Made by a program: the position numbers and the translations under genes
The notes under the pieces: model-generated
What the model was told of the DNA's origin: nothing
The model's input: only the letters and a program-made list of their open reading frames with translations
Databases searched by the model: none
In this document: piece after piece, positions 4,053-7,941 of the stretch
How positions within the stretch are numbered: the stretch's first letter is position 1
Layout of the letters: each line of letters starts with the position of its first letter
Assembly (NCBI GenBank): GCA_035468285.1
Contig: DATISY010000087.1
Span: forward strand, 1 to 7,941
DNA length: 7,941 nucleotides
Direction of reading: 5' to 3'
From: PALSA-555 sp035468285
GTDB taxonomy: Bacteria > Actinomycetota > Acidimicrobiia > IMCC26256 > PALSA-555

Positions 4053-6427
4053 CGCAGGGTCGCGCCGTAGGCGGCGGTGACGGCGTCGATGCCGCGCTGG
4101 CGGAGCTCGGCCACGTCCGCGTCGGTGAGGGTTCGGTCGGGGGCCCGGAAGCGCAGCGCGAAGGCGAGGCTCCGCCGGGTCGCGCCGAGCTCGGAGGACC
4201 GGAACTCGTCGAAGACGCGGACCTCCTCGGCGAGGCCACCGGCGGCGTCGCGGAGCGTGGCGGCGATCGCGGCGGCGGGTACGGCGTCGTCGACGACGAA
4301 GGCGAGGTCGATCGTGGACGGCGGGTACGGGGAGAGGGGCCGGAAGGCGCGGTCTCGGCGGGGGGCGTCACGGAGGGCGTCGAGGTCGGCTTCGAACGCG
4401 ACGACGGGCCCGGTGAGCCCGACGGCGGTGAGGACGTCGTGGTGCAGCTCCCCCACCGCGCCCACGACGTGGCCGTCGGCGCGGAGGCGGGCGGCGCGGC
4501 CGGGGTGGAAGCCGGGGATGCTCGCGGCTTCGAGGTCCCAGCGGGCCAGCTCGAGGGTGTCGGCGAGGATTCGGACGAGGTCGACGGCGTCGTACGCGTC
4601 GACGGGCCGGTCGGGTTCGAGTGGTCGACGGAAGCGGCCGCCGGTCAGCAGGGCGGCGACGTCGACGCGCTCGACGGGGAGGAGCTGCCCGGCCGGGGGG
4701 CGGAGGAAGATCGTGCCGACTTCGAAGAGGGCGAGGTCGGGGCGTCCCCGGGCCGTGTTCGCCGCGGCGGTGGTGACGAGCCCGGGGAGCAGGGCGGCCC
4801 GCAGCACCGATTCGTCGGCGCGGAGCGGGTTGGTGAGCGCGACCGGGTCGGTGGCGCCGAACCGGGCGAGGAGGTCGGGTGCGACGAGGGGGATGGTGGC
4901 GACCTCGGCGGCTCCCGCGCCGACGAGGGCGTCGGTGACGACACGCCGTTCGGCCTGGGCGGCGGTGAGGCCACCGACCTGGTTGTGGGGGCGGGCGACG
5001 GTGCGGCCGATCTGGTCGAAGCCGACGCGGCGGGCGACCTCTTCGATGAGGTCGATCTCGCGTTCGAGGTCGGGTCGGAACGTCGGGGGGACGGCGACGA
5101 TGTCGTCGTCGCCGCCGGTGACGTCGATCTCGAGGGGGCGGAGCGCGTCGAGGACGTCGGTGTCGCGCAGCGCGGTGCCGAGGATGGCGTTGACGCGGCT
5201 GGTGCGGAGGGCGATACGGGGCCGGGCGGCCCGTTCGGGGTACTGGTCGACGGCGTCGGGGGCGACGCCCGCGGCGGCGACGTGGGTGAGGAGCTCCAGG
5301 GCGCGTTCGGCGGCGGTGGCGACCCCGTCGGGGTCGGTGCCGCGCTCGAAGCGGGCGCTGGATTCGGAGCGGAGCTTGAGGCGCTTGGAGGTGCGGGCGA
5401 TGCCCATGCGCTCGAAGTAGGCCGATTCGAGGAGGATCGCTGTGGTGTCGGACGCGACCTCGGAGTGGCCGCCGCCCATGATCCCGGCGAGGGCTTGGGG
5501 GACGCGGTCGGCGTCGCAGATGAGGAGGTCGTCGGGTTCGAGGGTGCGGTCGACGCCGTCGAGGGTGGTGAGGTGCTCCCCTGGTTCGGCGTGGCGCACG
5601 ACGATGCCGGGTCCGGCGAGCCGGTCGAGGTCGAAGGCGTGGAGCGGCTGGTTGCGTTCGAGGAGGACGTAGTTGGTGACGTCGACGACGTTGCTGATGG
5701 GGCGCATCCCGGCCTTGACGAGGCGTTGCTGCATCCAGGGTGGGGAGTCGCCGAGGGTCACGGTGGCGACGCGGGCGAGGTAGCGGGGGCAACGGTCGGG
5801 GGCGTCGACGGTGACGGTGACGGGCCGGCGGGCGTCGGCGTCGGTGGGTGCGTCCGGTTCGGGGACGTGGAACGGGAGGATGAACGCGGCGGCGAGCTCG
5901 CGGGCGACGCCGACGACGCACATGGCGTCGGGCCGGTTGGGCGTGATGGCGAGGTCGAAGACGACGTCGTCGAGGCCGAGGAGCTCGCGGACGTCGGTCC
6001 CGGGGACGGTGTCGGGGTCGAGGTCGAGGATGCCGGCGTGGTCGTCGCCGAGGCCGAGCTCGCGGGGTGAGCAGAGCATCCCGTCGGAGACCTGCCCGCG
6101 GATCGTGCGGCGCTCGAGGGTGAGGCCGCCGGGGAGGGTGGCGCCGGCGGGGGCGAAGGGGGCGAGCATGCCGGGGTGGACATTGGGGGCGCCGCACACG
6201 ACGCGGGTGGTGCCGTCGCCGGTGTCGAGGTCGACGAGGCGGAGCCGGTCGGCGTCGGGGTGGACGGTGACGTCGAGGACGCGGGCGGCGCGCACCCCGG
6301 TGATGTCGTCGCCGAGGACGTCGATGGCGTCGACTTCGAGGCCGACGCGGTTGAGGGCGGCGGCGATCTCGGCGACGGGGGCGTCGAGGGGGGTGAAGTC
6401 GCGGAGCCAGGAGAGGGGGGCGCGCAT
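4049..6427 (-). CDS. pheT: Phenylalanyl-tRNA synthetase beta subunit
   Basis: Beta chain of the (alpha-beta)2 enzyme that charges tRNA-Phe; it binds the tRNA and edits mischarged Tyr-tRNA-Phe. 792 residues, normal size. Domains in order: tRNA-binding OB fold about 40-150 (HPDADRLRLVDLD at 56-68, VCGAPNV at 77-83, SDGMLCS at 114-120); B3/B4 editing region about 200-390 (NVVDVTNYVLLERNQPLHAF at 246-265, GIMGG at 315-319, SSARFERGTDP at 356-366); B5 about 400-475 (PPTFRPDLEREIDLIEEVAR at 447-466, with the Asp/Glu residues that in this family bind metal); inactive synthetase-like core about 485-690; and a C-terminal ferredoxin-like anticodon-binding domain from about 697 (SPYPPSTIDLAFVV). The ATG at 6427 shares one base with the pheS stop (TGATG), indicating coupled translation. 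The frame is open upstream to 6814, but that part is Arg/Pro-rich pheS shadow. Confidence 0.98.
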   Translation of the reverse strand: MRAPLSWLRDFTPLDAPVAEIAAALNRVGLEVDAIDVLGDDITGVRAARVLDVTVHPDADRLRLVDLDTGDGTTRVVCGAPNVHPGMLAPFAPAGATLPGGLTLERRTIRGQVSDGMLCSPRELGLGDDHAGILDLDPDTVPGTDVRELLGLDDVVFDLAITPNRPDAMCVVGVARELAAAFILPFHVPEPDAPTDADARRPVTVTVDAPDRCPRYLARVATVTLGDSPPWMQQRLVKAGMRPISNVVDVTNYVLLERNQPLHAFDLDRLAGPGIVVRHAEPGEHLTTLDGVDRTLEPDDLLICDADRVPQALAGIMGGGHSEVASDTTAILLESAYFERMGIARTSKRLKLRSESSARFERGTDPDGVATAAERALELLTHVAAAGVAPDAVDQYPERAARPRIALRTSRVNAILGTALRDTDVLDALRPLEIDVTGGDDDIVAVPPTFRPDLEREIDLIEEVARRVGFDQIGRTVARPHNQVGGLTAAQAERRVVTDALVGAGAAEVATIPLVAPDLLARFGATDPVALTNPLRADESVLRAALLPGLVTTAAANTARGRPDLALFEVGTIFLRPPAGQLLPVERVDVAALLTGGRFRRPLEPDRPVDAYDAVDLVRILADTLELARWDLEAASIPGFHPGRAARLRADGHVVGAVGELHHDVLTAVGLTGPVVAFEADLDALRDAPRRDRAFRPLSPYPPSTIDLAFVVDDAVPAAAIAATLRDAAGGLAEEVRVFDEFRSSELGATRRSLAFALRFRAPDRTLTDADVAELRQRGIDAVTAAYGATLR

Positions 6428-7476
6428 CAGTACTGCTCGAGGAAGCGGAGGTCGTTGTCGACGAAGGTGCGGATCTCGTCGATGCCGTAGCGGATCATGG
6501 CGAGGCGTTCGAGGCCGAACCCGAACGCGAAGCCTTGCCATTCCTCGGGGTCGAGGCCGACGGCGTTGAACACGTTGGGGTCGACCATGCCGCAGCCGCC
6601 GAGCTCGATCCATCCGGTCTGGGAGCAGACGCGGCAACCCTCCCCGTGGCAGAAGACGCAGCTGACGGCGAGCTCGGCGGACGGCTCGGTGTAGGGGAAG
6701 TAGTCGGCTCGGAACCGGGTGCGGATGGTGTCGTCGTCGAAGAGGCGACGGACGAACGTCTCGATGGTGCCGAACAGGTCGGCCATGGTGATGTGGCGGT
6801 CGACGGCGAGGCATTCGATCTGGTGGAACACGGGTGAGTGGCGGGCGTCGAGCGTCTCGTTGCGGTAGGTGCGGCCGGGGACGACGACGTAGATCGGGGG
6901 CGGCTGGTTCTCCATGGTGCGGATCTGGACCGGGGAGGTGTGGGTGCGGAGCATGACTTGCTCGTCGCCGCCGAGCCGGACGTAGAGGGTGTCCTGCATG
7001 GAGCGGGCGGGGTGCGCGGGTGGGATGTTGAGGGCCTCGAAGTTGTGCCAGTCGTCTTCGACTTCGGGGCCTTCGGCGACGCGGTAACCGAGCCCGGTGA
7101 AGATGGTCTCGAGCTCGCGGCGGGTCTGGGTGACGAGGTGGAGGTGCCCGCGGGGTCGGGTGTGGGCGCCGAGGGTGAGGTCGAGGCGTTCGGTGACCGC
7201 CGCGGTGGCGGCTTCCTCGGCGGCGAGCGCGGCGCGGCGCTGCTCGGCGAGGTCGGTGATCGCGTGCCGGTAGGTCTGGACGGCCTGGCCGGCGTGGGGA
7301 CGGTCGGCGGCGGGGAGGGTCTTGATGGCTTCGTTGGCTGCGGCGGCCGCCGATCGTTTGCCCGCGAAGTGGCGTTCGAGGTCGGTGAGCGCGGCGGTCG
7401 AGGTGGCGTTCGGGATCGCGGCGCGGGCTTCGGTGAGCGCGGCGTCGAGTCGGGCTTCCTCGTCGGCGAGGCTCAT
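6427..7476 (-). CDS. pheS: Phenylalanyl-tRNA synthetase alpha subunit
   Basis: Catalytic class II subunit that activates Phe with ATP and transfers it to tRNA-Phe. 349 residues, usual length. An N-terminal coiled-coil arm (about 1-95, Ala/Glu/Arg-rich) is known to contact tRNA. Class II motifs: EGPEVEDDWHNFEALNIP at 135-152 (motif 1 region), THTSPVQIR at 178-186, RTYRNETLDARHSPVFHQIE at 202-221 (motif 2), PYTEPSAELAV at 261-271, and GFAFGFGLERLAMIRYGI at 315-332 (motif 3). Ala317 matches E. coli PheS Ala294, which sets the size of the Phe pocket, so ordinary Phe specificity is expected. Four cysteines (273, 276, 281, 284) form a CxxC-x4-CxxC set between motifs 2 and 3, seen in many bacterial PheS and possibly metal-binding. 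ATG at 7476 overlaps the stop of the methyltransferase gene (ATGA), and the stop overlaps pheT by one base. Confidence 0.98.
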   Translation of the reverse strand: MSLADEEARLDAALTEARAAIPNATSTAALTDLERHFAGKRSAAAAANEAIKTLPAADRPHAGQAVQTYRHAITDLAEQRRAALAAEEAATAAVTERLDLTLGAHTRPRGHLHLVTQTRRELETIFTGLGYRVAEGPEVEDDWHNFEALNIPPAHPARSMQDTLYVRLGGDEQVMLRTHTSPVQIRTMENQPPPIYVVVPGRTYRNETLDARHSPVFHQIECLAVDRHITMADLFGTIETFVRRLFDDDTIRTRFRADYFPYTEPSAELAVSCVFCHGEGCRVCSQTGWIELGGCGMVDPNVFNAVGLDPEEWQGFAFGFGLERLAMIRYGIDEIRTFVDNDLRFLEQY

Positions 7477-7941
7477 CGGGTGGGTCCCGTCGGGGTGCGC
7501 GTGCGGCGGCGGTCGAGGTCGAAGAGCAAGACGGTGGCGGCCATCGCGACGTTGAGGGAGTCGGCGGCGCCGTGCATGGGGATGGTGACGATCTCGTCGA
7601 GGCGGGCCTGGACGTCGGGGGCGAGACCGTGGGCCTCGTTGCCGACGACGAGCGCGATCGGGGTGGTGACGTCGAGGGTGTCGCCGTCGCGTCCGCCGGT
7701 CGCGGCGGTGCCGACGGTGTGGCGGCCCCGGTCGTGGAGCGCGTCGAGAGCCCCGGCGGGGTCGGGTTGCTCGAGGATCGGGAGGCCGACGATCGCGCCC
7801 GCGGAGGACCGTACGGTCTTGGGGTTGTAGGCGTCGACGGAGGCGCCGGTGACGACGACCGCGGCCGCGCCGGCGGCTTCGGCGCTGCGGATGATGGTGC
7901 CGAGGTTGCCGGGGTCGGCGACGTCGACGGCGACGAGGACG
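7473..7941 (-). CDS. TrmH/SpoU-family RNA 2'-O-methyltransferase, 5' end outside window
   Basis: Last 155 codons of a SAM-dependent ribose methyltransferase with the trefoil-knot SPOUT fold, acting on rRNA or tRNA. All three SpoU motifs are visible, numbered from the first complete codon: motif 1 DVADPGNLGTIIRSAEAAGA (6-25, with the key Asn and Arg), motif 2 VVGNEAHGL (98-106), and motif 3 IPMHGAADSLNVAMAATVLLFD (120-141). The N-terminal part, often a substrate-binding L30e-like domain, is missing, so the target nucleotide cannot be assigned. In actinobacteria a tsnR/rlmB-like gene sits at this place between rplT and pheS, which supports a 23S rRNA role by context only. The stop overlaps the pheS ATG by 4 nt. 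The frame is continuous to the right edge with no start seen. Confidence 0.93.
   Translation of the reverse strand, partial: VLVAVDVADPGNLGTIIRSAEAAGAAAVVVTGASVDAYNPKTVRSSAGAIVGLPILEQPDPAGALDALHDRGRHTVGTAATGGRDGDTLDVTTPIALVVGNEAHGLAPDVQARLDEIVTIPMHGAADSLNVAMAATVLLFDLDRRRTRTPTGPTR

Noticed and set aside
4439..6070. Long plus-strand open frame (543 codons) opposite pheT
   Set aside because: Gly/Val/Asp/Glu-rich low-complexity translation caused by C-ending codons of pheT on the other strand; no motif and no family resemblance.
4368..6197. Minus-strand Arg/Pro-rich frame (609 codons) inside pheT
   Set aside because: Out-of-frame reading of pheT; pheT has complete domain signatures in its own frame.
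6838..7830. Plus-strand open frame (330 codons) opposite pheS and the methyltransferase
   Set aside because: Low-complexity antisense product of codon bias; both minus genes carry clear motifs.
1..7941. CRISPR arrays, tRNA or rRNA genes, insertion sequences, attachment sites
   Set aside because: No regularly spaced repeats, no cloverleaf-like sequence, no transposase or integrase motifs and no terminal inverted repeats were seen on reading through; weak repeats reflect GC-rich codon usage.

Overview
The window comes from a very GC-rich bacterium. Gene content and order (TrmH-family rRNA methyltransferase, pheS, pheT, then argC, argJ, argB on one strand) match the arrangement known from high-GC Gram-positive bacteria (Actinomycetota), where infC-rpmI-rplT-trmH-pheST commonly lies next to the arginine cluster argCJB(D). 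Apparent leaderless starts and C-ending codons fit that phylum. The exact lineage cannot be read from the window; something outside the well-studied Streptomyces and Mycobacterium groups is my guess, because of the unusual genes between pheT and argC.

Layout, right to left (most genes are on the minus strand). At 7941-7473 is the 3' part of a SpoU/TrmH-type RNA 2'-O-methyltransferase. It overlaps pheS (7476-6427) by 4 nt, and pheS overlaps pheT (6427-4049) by 1 nt: a tightly coupled translation-related operon making both subunits of phenylalanyl-tRNA synthetase. At 2960-1923, 1926-727 and 730-1 are argC, argJ and argB, again with 4-nt stop/start overlaps. They give three enzymes of ornithine synthesis by the acetylated, cyclic route: NAG kinase (ArgB), N-acetyl-glutamyl-phosphate reductase (ArgC) and ornithine acetyltransferase (ArgJ). 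argB is cut by the window edge.

Between the two operons (2961-4052) lies a small insert. On the plus strand is a two-gene, 4-nt-overlapping unit (3325-3693 and 3690-4052) for two small MaoC-like hot-dog-fold proteins, which look like the two halves of a heterodimeric hydratase/dehydratase. It runs tail-to-tail into pheT with a 4-nt overlap of stop codons (TTAG). Diverging from it on the minus strand is a 71-residue lipoprotein gene (3278-3063) of unknown function. The 46-bp gap between these divergent starts carries a good Shine-Dalgarno sequence for the MaoC pair and a plausible promoter for the lipoprotein.

The rest is conserved housekeeping. I saw no CRISPR, mobile element, tRNA or rRNA, and no clear sign of a new defence or biosynthetic system. 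The parts most worth a second look are the MaoC pair and lipoprotein at an otherwise conserved junction, and the apparently leaderless argC start with an operator-like palindrome over its -10 box.
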